From assembly GCF_009827575.1 (NCBI RefSeq), contig NZ_WTYR01000001.1:868001-932000 (forward strand): DNA of 64,000 bases. Reading direction: 5' to 3'. Positions 17,449-27,721 of this stretch are shown here, one piece after another. Numbering within the stretch: the first letter of the stretch is position 1; every line of letters starts with the position of its first letter. Made by a program: the position numbers and the translations under genes. The notes beneath the pieces were generated by a model. The model was given only the letters and a program-made list of their open reading frames with translations, made no database searches and was not told the DNA's origin. This DNA comes from Alteriqipengyuania halimionae. Lineage in GTDB: Bacteria; Pseudomonadota; Alphaproteobacteria; Sphingomonadales; Sphingomonadaceae.

Positions 17449-19257
17449 ATGACACCCGTTCTCACCATGCCAAGCTTCCACGCGCTCGCCGCCATTACGG
17501 TGACGATTGCGATGTTCATCGGCTTTGCGCGCGGCAAGATGCCGATCGAGATCATCTCGCTGCTGACGATCGCGGTGATCGCGGTCGGGCTCTATTTCTT
17601 CCCGCTCGCGGGCATGCAGCCGACCGATGGGCTGCAGCTCGCTTTCTCGGGTTTCGGCCATTACGCGCTGATCACGATCTGCGCGCTGATGATCCTCGGG
17701 CGGGGCCTGGTGGTGACAGGCGCGCTCGATCCGGCGGCCCGTTTCCTCGAGCGGGTGTTCAAGTTCAATCTGCAGATCGGCCTGCTCGTATCGCTGGTCA
17801 TCACCTTCTTCCTGTCGATGTTCGTCAACAACACGCCGGTGCTGGTGCTGATGCTGCCGATCTTCGCCGCGCTCGCCTCGCGCGGGGCGCTGCCCAGTTC
17901 CAAGACGCTCATCCCCCTCAACGCCGCGTCGCTGATCGGCGGGGTTGCGACTACGATCGGCACGTCGACCAACATTCTGGTTGTCTCCATCGCCGCCGAT
18001 CTGGGCATGCGCGAAATCGGGGTGTTCGACTTTACCCCGATCGTGCTGGTCGCGGCGGTGGTGGCGCTGCCCTATGTCTGGCTCGTGATGCCGCGCCTGC
18101 TGCGCGACAACCGCACCAAGGACGAAGTCACCGCCCGCCGTTTCGAAGCGCGCTTGCGCATCCGCGAGGAGAGCGAACTCGTCGGCACCGACATGAAAGA
18201 TCTGATCGCGCGGATGCCTGCCGGTCTGGATTTCCATGGTGCCACCGAAGACAAGCTCAAACCGCAGCAGCGCCTGCTCGTCTCGGGTACGCACGACGAT
18301 CTCGAAGAAGCGATGCGCGTGCTCAAGGGCGAATCGGCCCCGATCTGGGTGCTCGATCGTATCCGGCGCACCGCCAACGAATTGCGCGAGGACATTCTCG
18401 TCGTCGAAATGACGGTGACCGCGGATTCGCGCCTCGTCGGGCGCACGCTGCCGGGCAGCGGGATCGCCGATCACTACCAGGTCGCGGTGCTTGGCATCCA
18501 CCATCCCCCGCGCCTGCTCGGCCAGCATGACGCGGAGGGCCCCGGCGGCGATCACCGCCTCGTCGAAGGCGATGTGCTGCTGGTGATGGGGCTCGAGGAA
18601 GACCTGCGCAAATTCGCGCGCGGCGACAGCCTGCTGGTGCTCGAGGGCATGCGCGAAGTGCCGCGCCGGTCGAAAGCGGTGCTGGCGGCAGCGATCATGT
18701 TCGGCTCGGTCATCACAGCCGCGATCGGCCTGTTTCCGATTGCGGTCGCGGCGCTGGCCGGGGCCATCCTGATGTTCGTGACCGGCTGCGTGAAGTTCGA
18801 CCGGGTGGGAATGGCCCTATCCGCACAGGTCATCGTGCTCGTCGCGGCGTCGATTACGCTGGGCCGCGTGATAGACGAAAGCGGGGCGGCCGACTGGCTC
18901 GGCCAGACGTTATCGCTGGGCCTCGTCTATTTGACCCCCGCAGCGACGCTGGCGGCGATTATGATCTTCGTCACCTTCCTCACCAATTTCGCCTCCAACG
19001 CGACGGCGGCCACGGTCGGCACCCCGATCGCCTTCAGCATCGCCAACCAGCTCGGCCTACCTGCAGAACCGCTGGTGCTGGCCGTGCTGTTCGGCTGCAA
19101 CCTCTGCTACGCGACCCCGATCGCCTATCAGACGAATATGCTCATCATGTCCGAGGGCAATTACAAGTTCGGCGATTATGTCCGCACCGGGGTGCCCCTG
19201 GTGCTGATCATGGTCACCACGCTCTCGATCGCGCTGGTGTGGAGCTACGGCATCTAG
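17449..19257 (+). CDS. SLC13/DASS-type permease with two RCK_C (TrkA-C) domains
   Basis: 602-aa inner-membrane transporter, probably for a divalent anion such as sulfate or dicarboxylate; the substrate cannot be read from the sequence. Hydrophobic helices fill residues 1-215 and 405-602. The two halves each hold a re-entrant-type motif with N and T residues (FVNNTPVLVLMLP, GVATTIGTSTN; then FASNATAATVGTPIA). Between them a soluble region (about 220-400) contains two TrkA-C-like units (VVEMTVTADSRLVGRTLPG, and a similar preceding unit). ATGs at 17449 and 17467 are both possible; neither has a strong ribosome site. Confidence 0.88.
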   Translation: MTPVLTMPSFHALAAITVTIAMFIGFARGKMPIEIISLLTIAVIAVGLYFFPLAGMQPTDGLQLAFSGFGHYALITICALMILGRGLVVTGALDPAARFLERVFKFNLQIGLLVSLVITFFLSMFVNNTPVLVLMLPIFAALASRGALPSSKTLIPLNAASLIGGVATTIGTSTNILVVSIAADLGMREIGVFDFTPIVLVAAVVALPYVWLVMPRLLRDNRTKDEVTARRFEARLRIREESELVGTDMKDLIARMPAGLDFHGATEDKLKPQQRLLVSGTHDDLEEAMRVLKGESAPIWVLDRIRRTANELREDILVVEMTVTADSRLVGRTLPGSGIADHYQVAVLGIHHPPRLLGQHDAEGPGGDHRLVEGDVLLVMGLEEDLRKFARGDSLLVLEGMREVPRRSKAVLAAAIMFGSVITAAIGLFPIAVAALAGAILMFVTGCVKFDRVGMALSAQVIVLVAASITLGRVIDESGAADWLGQTLSLGLVYLTPAATLAAIMIFVTFLTNFASNATAATVGTPIAFSIANQLGLPAEPLVLAVLFGCNLCYATPIAYQTNMLIMSEGNYKFGDYVRTGVPLVLIMVTTLSIALVWSYGI

Positions 19258-19390
19258 GGCGCTTTCCTAACTGCCCGCGATGTGCCAGCTTGCGCCGCAA
19301 TCACGGGAATGTCCGGGGCCGGAGATTCCTTTGTCTGGACAGTGTAACACCCGGTCCATGTCTCGCATGGCCGGCAGGGGGGAAATGCCG

Positions 19391-20710
19391 ATGAAACGCC
19401 TGATCGCCACGCTCGCAGCCGGAGCCGCCGTGCTCGCCACGCCCGCCATGGCCGACGAATTGCGCGAAAGTCTCGACGACAAGATGCCGGCGCTTATGGA
19501 GCTCTACAAGGATCTCCACGCCCACCCCGAGCTGAGCTTCGAGGAAACCCGCACCGCGGCAAAGCTCGCCGAACTGATGCGCGCCGAGGGTTTCGACGTG
19601 ACCGAAGGCGTCGGCCAGACCGGCGTCGTGTCGGTGCTGCGCAATGGCGAAGGGCCGACGGTGATGATCCGGGCCGACATGGACGGGCTGCCGGTGGTCG
19701 AGCAGACCGGCTTGCCTTACGCTTCCACGCAGAAGGCCACGCCCGCCAGTGGCGTTACAACCGGCGTGATGCATGCCTGCGGGCACGACACGCACATGTC
19801 CGCCTTCATCGGGGCGGCGCGACTGCTGGCGGAGCGCAAGGACGAATGGTCGGGCACGCTGGTGATGATCCTCCAGCCTGCCGAAGAGATTGGCCTCGGC
19901 GCGCTCGCCATGCTCGAAGACGGGCTCTACACCCGCTTTCCCACTCCCGATTATGCGATCGCCTTCCACGATGCGGCGCAGTTCCCGGCCGGAACGATCG
20001 GCTATTCACCCGGCTATGCGCTCGCCAATGTCGACAGCGTCGATATCGTGATCCCCGGCGTCGGTGGTCACGGGGCCTATCCCCACACCACCAAGGATCC
20101 GATCGTGCTGGCGAGCGCGGTCGTGATGAAGCTTCAGACGCTGGTCAGCCGCGAAAGCTCGCCGCTCGATCCGGCGGTTATAACCGTCGGCAGCTTCCAT
20201 GCGGGGGCCAAGCACAACATCATCTCCGACGAAGCCAGGCTGCAATTGACCGTGCGCTCCTATTCGGACGAATCGCGCAAGCTCCTGCTCGACGGGATCG
20301 CCCGCGTGGCGCGCGGCGAAGCGATCGCGGCGGGCATGCCCGAAGACAAGATGCCGACCGTCACGGTCGAGGATCCATACACGCCGAGCACCTACAACTC
20401 GCCCGACTACACCGAGACGGCGATGACGGCGATGCGCGCGCGCTTCGGTGTAGATCGCGTGATGCAGGTGCCGAGCGTGATGGGCGGCGAGGATTTCGGC
20501 CAGTTCCTGCGCAATGGCGATGACGACATGAAATCGCTGATCTTCTGGGTCGGCGGCGTCCCGCAGGAGCGTCTCGATGCGGCCGCCCGTGGAGAAGCGA
20601 GCCTGCCGTCGCTTCACAGCCCCTTCTGGGCGCCAGATGCCGAAAAGGTCATCGCGACGGCTGCCGAAGCGCTTGCGGCCGAATCGCTGCGCTTGATGCC
20701 GCGCAAGTAG
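19391..20710 (+). CDS. M20 family amidohydrolase (hippurate hydrolase-like), exported
   Basis: 439-aa metal-dependent amidohydrolase of the M20D group. Starting at 19391 (8 nt after AGGGGGG) gives a signal peptide, MKRLIATLAAGAAVLATPAMA, with cleavage after AMA. Metal-site motifs follow: DLHAHPELSFEE, IRADMDGLPV, HACGHDTHMS, PAEEIGLGA and the C-terminal LHSPFW. The dimerisation domain (about 215-330) has GVGGHGAYPHTTKDP. Periplasmic location is predicted from the signal peptide. Substrate (N-acyl or indole-amino acid conjugates in the family) is not determinable. Confidence 0.9.
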   Translation: MKRLIATLAAGAAVLATPAMADELRESLDDKMPALMELYKDLHAHPELSFEETRTAAKLAELMRAEGFDVTEGVGQTGVVSVLRNGEGPTVMIRADMDGLPVVEQTGLPYASTQKATPASGVTTGVMHACGHDTHMSAFIGAARLLAERKDEWSGTLVMILQPAEEIGLGALAMLEDGLYTRFPTPDYAIAFHDAAQFPAGTIGYSPGYALANVDSVDIVIPGVGGHGAYPHTTKDPIVLASAVVMKLQTLVSRESSPLDPAVITVGSFHAGAKHNIISDEARLQLTVRSYSDESRKLLLDGIARVARGEAIAAGMPEDKMPTVTVEDPYTPSTYNSPDYTETAMTAMRARFGVDRVMQVPSVMGGEDFGQFLRNGDDDMKSLIFWVGGVPQERLDAAARGEASLPSLHSPFWAPDAEKVIATAAEALAAESLRLMPRK

Positions 20711-20711
20711 A

Positions 20712-20731
20712 GCCGCCAATAAAATGGCGGC
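20712..20731. terminator. Hairpin between convergent M20 gene and aceA operon
   Basis: Inverted repeat GCCGCCA (20712-20718) and TGGCGGC (20725-20731) with a 6-nt AT-rich loop, 2 nt after the M20 stop. On the minus strand it lies after the small aceA-linked ORF. No U-tract follows on either strand, so termination is only suggested. Confidence 0.35.
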
Positions 20732-20777
20732 CGCCGGGACAGACCGGCGACCGCCTACTCCTCCCCAGGAGTATCTG

Positions 20778-20959
20778 TCAGCGTTGGTAGCTGCCGAGCC
20801 GGTGGTGAAGCGCAGAGACCTTGGCCAGTTCGGCTTCGTCATCCAGCGTCTTGGCGTGGCTGGCGAGCGCTTCGCGGATCAGCCGGAAGTCGGCGTTAGA
20901 GAGCAGCGCTCGGGCGGCGGTGGGTTCGCCGGTCGGGTTCTTGAGCGTGGCAGTGGTCA

Positions 20960-20963
<4 letters not shown>
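20778..20963 (-). CDS. Small protein translationally coupled to aceA
   Basis: 61-aa soluble protein, mainly helical by residue pattern ([34 protein letters not shown]). Its ATG overlaps the aceA stop (ATGA), so it is likely translated by re-initiation after aceA. Codon use resembles aceA. Family not recognised; a role linked to isocitrate lyase is only suggested by position. Confidence 0.65.
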
Positions 20964-22240
<1,277 letters not shown>

Positions 22241-22308
22241 CGGGCAGTCCTTCTAACTGAAACTGATGCAAGGATGATGCCGCTGCCCAACGCTAAAGTG
22301 GAGAAGAA

Positions 22309-22378
22309 TTTACAAACAAACTTGTCTTATGGCGCCTGGTTCAGCCATAAGCCCTGTAACGTTGTAAAGAAAGTTACA
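22309..22378. promoter_or_regulatory. Palindrome cluster between aceA and its regulator
   Basis: Three elements stand out in the divergent promoter region. First, TTTACAA (22309-22315), whose complement TTGTAAA recurs at 22362-22368. Second, a perfect 8-bp inverted repeat CTTATGGC-N10-GCCATAAG (22326-22351). Third, a 24-bp imperfect palindrome TGTAACGTT-N6-AAAGTTACA (22355-22378) that ends 3 nt before the regulator start and so overlaps its ribosome-binding region. They are candidate operators for autoregulation and aceA control. The binding protein is inferred. Confidence 0.5.
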
Positions 22379-22381
22379 CGC

Positions 22382-23785
22382 ATGGTCGAACCTTCTTCAG
22401 TCCTCGCCGGCGCGGCGTTGCGCCGACTTCGCCGTAGGGAAGGGCTCACCCAAGCTGCGATGGCGGAGAGGCTCGATATCTCGCCGAGTTACCTCAACCT
22501 GCTCGAGCGCAATCGCCGCCCGCTGTCGGCAAGACTGATGGTCGCGCTGGCCGAGAGGTTCGATTTCGATCCCCGCGAACTCCGTCACGACGAGCTCGTC
22601 GGCGGGGTCGACGGACTGAGGCGGAGGCTGGCTGACGAGCGATTCGCCGATCTCGCGATCGACCGCGAGGATATCGTCGAATGGCTGTCCGCCGCTCCGC
22701 AAGCAGCAATCGCTTTCGCCCGGGTCTTCGATGCGGGAGGCGAGGATGCCGCCGAGCCTACGACCTCTCCGGCGCTGGAAGTCAGGCGCGAGATCGAACG
22801 CTGGCGCAACCATTTTGCCGATCTCGACCGCGCAGCCGAGGAACTGGCCGACGAATTGCGGCTCTCCAACGCGGATCTGTTCGCGGCGCTCTCAAACAGG
22901 TTGCGCGAAGATCACCAGCTTTCGGTGCGGATCGTCCCGGGTGAAGTCATTCCCGGTCTCATACGGCGCCTCGACCTGCATGCCCGCCAGTTGCAATTGT
23001 CCGAAATGCTTCCGCCGCACTCGCGGACGTTCCAGCTCGCGATCCAGCTGGCGCAGACCGAAGCGCGAGACCAATTGGCGGCGCTCGCCGATGGGGCGGA
23101 TTTCTCGAGCGACCAGGCCCGCGAACTCTATCGCCGGCACCTAGCCGGCTATTTCGCGGCCGCTGTGATGATGCCCTATGGCCGCTTCCTGCGCGCCTGC
23201 GAGGCCACCGGCTACGATTTTGCGGTTCTCGAGCGGCGGTTCGGTGTCGGTTTCGAGCAGCTCGCTCATAGGCTGACGACGCTGCAACGGGTTGGCCAGC
23301 GAGGCCTGCCCTTCTTCATGGTGCGAACCGATCGCGCGGGGCAGTTTTCGAAGCGTTATGTGGGGGCGAGCGAAGCAGACTTTCTCGATGGCCAGGGCAG
23401 TTGCCCGCTATGGAAGCTCCACCACGCGTTCGAAGCGGGCGGCCGGATGCTCGTCCAACAGGTCGAGATGGCCCGGCTCGACGGCGTCGAAAGCCGATGG
23501 GTCACCTTTGCCCGTGCGGTCGAGCGCGGCAGTGCCAATCAGGATCAGCCCGGTGACTTTGTGATCGGGCTCGGAATTGCGTCCAATCTCGCCGGAACGC
23601 TGGCGGCGAGCCGGGGACTTGCCCTTAATGATGGGAAGGCCGCGCCGATCGGGCCGGGCTGTGTCCGCTGCCCACGCGAACAATGCCTCCAGCGTTCGCT
23701 CGCCCCCACGGGCCGCATCCTCCATTTCGAGCGACACGTCTCGGCCGCAACTCCGTTTCCGCTCGAACCTCCCATTGCCGGATAG
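22382..23785 (+). CDS. XRE-family regulator of the short-chain fatty acyl (ScfR/RamB) type
   Basis: 467-aa regulator. An N-terminal HTH_3 domain (about residues 8-65, LRRLRRREGLTQAAMAERL, SPSYLNLLERNRR) precedes a central region with DUF955/ImmA-like helices (FQLAIQLAQTEARDQLAAL) and a C-terminal domain ending in several Cys (GPGCVRCPREQCLQR). This matches the RamB/ScfR architecture in which regulators sense acyl-CoA status and control glyoxylate-shunt genes. Start at 22382; no strong Shine-Dalgarno is visible because the palindrome occupies the position. Divergent orientation to aceA supports the functional link. Confidence 0.88.
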   Translation: MVEPSSVLAGAALRRLRRREGLTQAAMAERLDISPSYLNLLERNRRPLSARLMVALAERFDFDPRELRHDELVGGVDGLRRRLADERFADLAIDREDIVEWLSAAPQAAIAFARVFDAGGEDAAEPTTSPALEVRREIERWRNHFADLDRAAEELADELRLSNADLFAALSNRLREDHQLSVRIVPGEVIPGLIRRLDLHARQLQLSEMLPPHSRTFQLAIQLAQTEARDQLAALADGADFSSDQARELYRRHLAGYFAAAVMMPYGRFLRACEATGYDFAVLERRFGVGFEQLAHRLTTLQRVGQRGLPFFMVRTDRAGQFSKRYVGASEADFLDGQGSCPLWKLHHAFEAGGRMLVQQVEMARLDGVESRWVTFARAVERGSANQDQPGDFVIGLGIASNLAGTLAASRGLALNDGKAAPIGPGCVRCPREQCLQRSLAPTGRILHFERHVSAATPFPLEPPIAG

Positions 23786-23841
23786 GGGAACCTCTCGTAG
23801 CGTGGCCGGTTGTGCGACCAGTCCGTATCGGGAGATGCATA

Positions 23842-24126
23842 ATGACCGAAGAACGCACCACCCGGGTCGAGGAGCCTGATGGTTCGACCCACACCACCAC
23901 GACCGTGGTTCATGACGATGCGCCGCGCAGTGGCGGTTCGGGCTGGATCATCGCTCTGATCCTTCTTGTAGCAGTTATCGCCGGAATCTGGTTCTTTACC
24001 CAGCAGACCAATTCGCAAGTAGCTGCAGATCAGGCAGTCGAAGGCGCCGCCGATGCCGTTCAGGGAGCAGCCGAAAGCGTCGGCAATGCCGCCGATAATG
24101 CAAGCGAACGGCTTGAGGAAAATTGA
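23842..24126 (+). CDS. Single-pass membrane protein, hypothetical
   Basis: 94 aa: a hydrophilic, Thr-rich N-terminus (EERTTRVEEPDGSTHTTTTV), one transmembrane helix (about residues 34-54, WIIALILLVAVIAGIWFF) and an Ala-rich amphipathic tail with repeats of the type AADAVQGAAESVGNAADNA. The start follows GGGAGATGCATA. Topology is predicted N-in/C-out. Function unknown. Confidence 0.7.
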   Translation: MTEERTTRVEEPDGSTHTTTTVVHDDAPRSGGSGWIIALILLVAVIAGIWFFTQQTNSQVAADQAVEGAADAVQGAAESVGNAADNASERLEEN

Positions 24127-24130
24127 TTGG

Positions 24131-24169
24131 AGTGTCGGCTCGCTTGACAGCGTAAGGCGAGCCGACACT
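24131..24169. other. Perfect 13-bp inverted repeat downstream of the membrane protein
   Basis: AGTGTCGGCTCGC (24131-24143) and GCGAGCCGACACT (24157-24169) pair perfectly around a 13-nt loop that contains TTGACA. It starts 4 nt after a stop codon. The 3' side is followed by GTAAAATTTA, not a T-run, so it may be a terminator-like mRNA end, a protein-binding site, or both. Confidence 0.55.
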
Positions 24170-24233
24170 GTAAAATTTACCGACATTTCATAAAACGCGG
24201 GTTATAGGCCTCTCCAAGCAAGAGACTTGGACC

Positions 24234-25613
24234 ATGATCCGCGTATTCAAACATTACGTTTCGCCTGCCGTACTCGTGCTCGGTGCGATCGACGCTTTGC
24301 TGCTGCTGATTTGCGGCGAGGCCGGGTGGCGTCTGCGCGCGGCCCAGGCGGGGATCGATCTGGGTCCGTTTGACGACCGGCTTGGCAGCCTGGTGATCTA
24401 TGCCGTAGTAGCGATCACTGCATTGATGGCCGTCGGGTTGTACCGCGCCGAAGCACTGCGATCGCCCCGCTTTGCGTTGGCGCGCCTGCTGGTCGGTTTG
24501 TCGTTCACCGTGATTGCAATCGCTGCGGTCGGCTTCTGGCTGCCCGGCGCGACTTTCTGGCGTTCGACGCTGATGTCTGCGCTTTTTCTGTCAGGCCTGT
24601 CGATGTTGATCCTGAGGCTGATCGTCGACCGGATCGACGTGGCCGGCTTCCAGCGACGGGTGGTCGTGCTCGGCGCAGGCTCGCGCGCCGTTCGGATGCA
24701 CGCCATGTCGCAGCGTCCCGAGAGCCGCTGCCGGATCGTCGCTTTCGTATCGATGACGGACAATCCGACCATCGCTTCGGCGACACCGCGCGAGGACATC
24801 ACCGATCTGGCGGACTATGTCGATGATCTAGACGCAGGCGAAGTGGTGCTCGCGCTCGAGGAGCGGCGCAACTCGCTACCGCTCGACGACCTGCTCCGGA
24901 TCAAGATGGCAGGCGTCAGGGTCAACGATTTCTCCAGCTTCGTCGAACGCGAAACCGGACGGGTTGATCTCGACACCGTCAATCCCAGCTGGTTGATCTT
25001 TTCGGACGGTTTTTCGTCCGGTCGTGCGGTCTCGATCGTGGTGCGGCGCGCCTTCGATATCATCGTATCCGGGCTTGCCCTGCTAGTGACGGCACCGGTG
25101 ATCCTGCTGTTCGCGCTGCTGGTCAAGCTCGACAGCTCAGGCCCTGCATTCTTCCGTCAGACCCGCGTGGGCCATTTCGGGGTCGAATTCGGTCTCATGA
25201 AGCTGCGCTCGATGCGGACCGATGCGGAAAAGGACGGCGCGCAATTTGCCCAGGAACGGGATCCGCGTATCACCCGCATTGGGCGGTTCATCCGGCTCAC
25301 CCGCATCGACGAGCTGCCGCAATGCTGGAACGTACTGAAAGGCGATATGAGCTTTGTCGGCCCGCGTCCCGAGCGCCCCGAATTCGTCGCCGAGCTGGCC
25401 GAGAAGCTGCCGTTCTATTCGGAACGACACATCGTGAAGCCGGGCATCACCGGGTGGGCGCAGATCAACTATCCGTACGGGGCCTCGCTCGATGATTCGC
25501 GGCACAAGCTGGAATACGATCTCTATTATGCGAAGAATTATTCGCTGTTCCTCGATCTCCTGATCCTGTTGCAGACGCTGCGGGTCGTGCTGTGGAACGA
25601 GGGAGCGCGATGA
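24234..25613 (+). CDS. Undecaprenyl-phosphate sugar transferase, exosortase-associated (TIGR03013-like)
   Basis: 459-aa membrane glycosyltransferase that would start exopolysaccharide repeat units by moving a sugar-1-phosphate to undecaprenyl phosphate. Four to five helices (about residues 10-135) are followed by a nucleotide-binding-like middle domain (about 140-250, [15 protein letters not shown]) and the bacterial sugar transferase domain (about 265-459) with [30 protein letters not shown] and [10 protein letters not shown]. The next gene, prsK, overlaps by 4 nt (ATGA), which marks this as the family linked to PEP-CTERM/exosortase loci. Confidence 0.9.
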   Translation: MIRVFKHYVSPAVLVLGAIDALLLLICGEAGWRLRAAQAGIDLGPFDDRLGSLVIYAVVAITALMAVGLYRAEALRSPRFALARLLVGLSFTVIAIAAVGFWLPGATFWRSTLMSALFLSGLSMLILRLIVDRIDVAGFQRRVVVLGAGSRAVRMHAMSQRPESRCRIVAFVSMTDNPTIASATPREDITDLADYVDDLDAGEVVLALEERRNSLPLDDLLRIKMAGVRVNDFSSFVERETGRVDLDTVNPSWLIFSDGFSSGRAVSIVVRRAFDIIVSGLALLVTAPVILLFALLVKLDSSGPAFFRQTRVGHFGVEFGLMKLRSMRTDAEKDGAQFAQERDPRITRIGRFIRLTRIDELPQCWNVLKGDMSFVGPRPERPEFVAELAEKLPFYSERHIVKPGITGWAQINYPYGASLDDSRHKLEYDLYYAKNYSLFLDLLILLQTLRVVLWNEGAR

Positions 25614-27721
25614 TCGATCTCCCCCAGGCACTCACCAACTTCGTCTATATCATCGCAGCGGCGTGCTCCGCTGCGGTCGCAGCGTGGATTTACCCGCGGC
25701 GCGATCGCTATGGGCGTGCGGGCGGGCCGATCGTTGCCGCCCTGATAATTTCGGCAATCTGGGCCGTCGTCGCGCTGACTGCAAACGAGATATATATCGC
25801 GGGAAGGGCTGCGTTCAGCGCCACGCACCTCGCCTGGCTATTTGCGACCTATCGCCTTTTTTCCATCGATGGCCGCGACGAAAGTCTGCGACCGATCCGG
25901 CCCATGGCGATTGCGCTGTGTTTCGTCGAACTGCTCCAGCTCGGCCTTGGCACGCTTGCGCCCGGCCTTGCGATGGCAGGCGGTGATGCGAGGATGGTGT
26001 TCAGCCTGCTTGCGCTGTTTCGCCTGATGGTAGCGGTGGGTGCACTGGTGCTGGTCCACAATCTCTATGTCGGTGCCAGTGCTTCGGCCCGCAAACTCCT
26101 CCGCTGGCCGGCCAGCGCACTTGCGCTGATGTGGGTCTACGATCTCAATTTCTTCACCATCGCCTATCTGACCGGCGACATTCCCTCGTCGCTCGCGGCC
26201 CTGCGCGGGATCATTCCGCTGATGATGGCGGTCATGCTGATCCCGGGCGCCGCTCTTTCGGGGCGCGCGCTCAAACTGGCGCCGTCGCGCTCCGTGGCGT
26301 TCCAGAGCTTCTCGCTGCTGGTCATCGGCGCCTATCTGGTCGCGATGGTCGGGATCGCCCAGTGGCTGGCCTATCTCGGCGGCGATTTTGCGCGCACGCT
26401 TCAGCTGGCCTTCGTGGTCACGGCATCGGTGATCGCGCTGATCTTCCTGCCATCTACCAAGTTGCGCAGCTGGCTGAAGGTGACGCTGACCAAGCACCTG
26501 TTCCAGCATCGCTACGATTATCGCGAGGAGTGGCTGCGCTTCACCCGCACGATCGGGCGCGCAGCGGAATCCGATACCCCGCTGCACGAACGGGCCGTCC
26601 ACGCCATATCAGATATCACCGACAGTCCCGGCGGCCTCTTGCTCGTTCCGACGGACGGCGGCGGCCTGGAACTGGCCGCGCGGTGGAACTGGCAGACGCT
26701 CGATGTGCCCGCGATGGCGATGGATCCGCAGCAGGCGAGCTTTTTCTCCCGCGAAGGGTTCGTGGTCGATCTCGATTCAATGCGTTCGGGCATGTCGCAG
26801 GAACGCGAGCGCGCTTTCGTACCCAAGTGGATGGTCGAGGCCGAACGCGCATGGGCGCTCGTGCCGCTGGTCCATTACGAGCGCCTGACCGGCCTCGTGG
26901 TACTGATGCGGCCGCAATATGCCCGCCAGCTTGACTGGGAGGACTTCGATCTCCTCAAGGTCGCCGGGCGCCAGTTGGCCAGCTATCTTGCCGAGCGCGA
27001 GGGCCAGGAAGCTTTGGTCGAAGCCAGGCAATTCGACGAGTTCAATCGCCGTATCGCGTTCGTGATGCACGATATCAAGAACCTTGCGAGCCAGCTGACG
27101 CTTCTGGCGCGCAATGCCGAAAAGCATGCCGAGAAACCGGAATTCCGAACCGATATGCTCGTCACACTGCGCAATTCGGCGGAAAAGCTGAATGCGCTCC
27201 TGGCGCGGCTCGGACGCTACAACGCGGGCGAGATAGCTGCGTCGGCGCCGGTCGATCTTGCGGTGTTGCTCGATCAATTGCGCCAGCGCTTCGCAATACA
27301 ACATCCGGTCGAACTGACGATCAAGGAAAAGGTCGCGGTGCAGGCCGATGCCCACGCGCTGGAACAGGTCCTCGCGCATCTGTTGCAGAACGCGATCGAT
27401 GCGACCGAAGACGAAACCTCGGTGGTCATGACCCTCGATCGCGACGGCATGTACGGGCGGATAGAAGTGCGCGATTCCGGTGCCGGTATGAGCGCCGAAT
27501 TCGTTCGCAGCAGTCTGTTCAAACCGTTCGTATCCTCGAAGAAGGGCGGCTTCGGTATCGGTGCGTTCGAGGCGCGCGAGCTGGTGAAGGCGATGCGAGG
27601 GCGGATCGAAGTCGAATCGCGGGAAGGGTTGGGGTCGCGCTTCACCGTGCAACTCCCGCTCGTGGATATCTCCGAATTGTATGAACAGCGTGAGCGCAGC
27701 CGCGCAGGGGCAAATGAATGA
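25610..27721 (+). CDS. prsK: PEP-CTERM-system histidine kinase PrsK
   Basis: 703-aa membrane sensor kinase. Eight or so transmembrane helices occupy residues 1-290. A GAF-like domain follows (about 320-465). The kinase core starts with the phospho-acceptor region FVMHDIKNLASQLTLL (His near residue 487) and has the ATPase motifs LQNAIDATED (N box), RDSGAGM-like VRDSGAGMS and KGGFGIGAFEARELV (G box). The start codon overlaps the glycosyltransferase stop, and its own stop overlaps prsR (ATGA). It pairs with PrsR to control exosortase/exopolysaccharide genes in related bacteria. Confidence 0.9.
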   Translation: MIDLPQALTNFVYIIAAACSAAVAAWIYPRRDRYGRAGGPIVAALIISAIWAVVALTANEIYIAGRAAFSATHLAWLFATYRLFSIDGRDESLRPIRPMAIALCFVELLQLGLGTLAPGLAMAGGDARMVFSLLALFRLMVAVGALVLVHNLYVGASASARKLLRWPASALALMWVYDLNFFTIAYLTGDIPSSLAALRGIIPLMMAVMLIPGAALSGRALKLAPSRSVAFQSFSLLVIGAYLVAMVGIAQWLAYLGGDFARTLQLAFVVTASVIALIFLPSTKLRSWLKVTLTKHLFQHRYDYREEWLRFTRTIGRAAESDTPLHERAVHAISDITDSPGGLLLVPTDGGGLELAARWNWQTLDVPAMAMDPQQASFFSREGFVVDLDSMRSGMSQERERAFVPKWMVEAERAWALVPLVHYERLTGLVVLMRPQYARQLDWEDFDLLKVAGRQLASYLAEREGQEALVEARQFDEFNRRIAFVMHDIKNLASQLTLLARNAEKHAEKPEFRTDMLVTLRNSAEKLNALLARLGRYNAGEIAASAPVDLAVLLDQLRQRFAIQHPVELTIKEKVAVQADAHALEQVLAHLLQNAIDATEDETSVVMTLDRDGMYGRIEVRDSGAGMSAEFVRSSLFKPFVSSKKGGFGIGAFEARELVKAMRGRIEVESREGLGSRFTVQLPLVDISELYEQRERSRAGANE

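Noticed and set aside
23785-23842. A sigma-54 (-24/-12) promoter ahead of the small membrane protein
   Set aside because: A TGGCC..GTGC string occurs but the GG-GC spacing does not fit the consensus.
24131-24169. Intrinsic terminator at the perfect hairpin
   Set aside because: No T-run follows on the plus strand, so it was kept only as a hairpin of unknown role.
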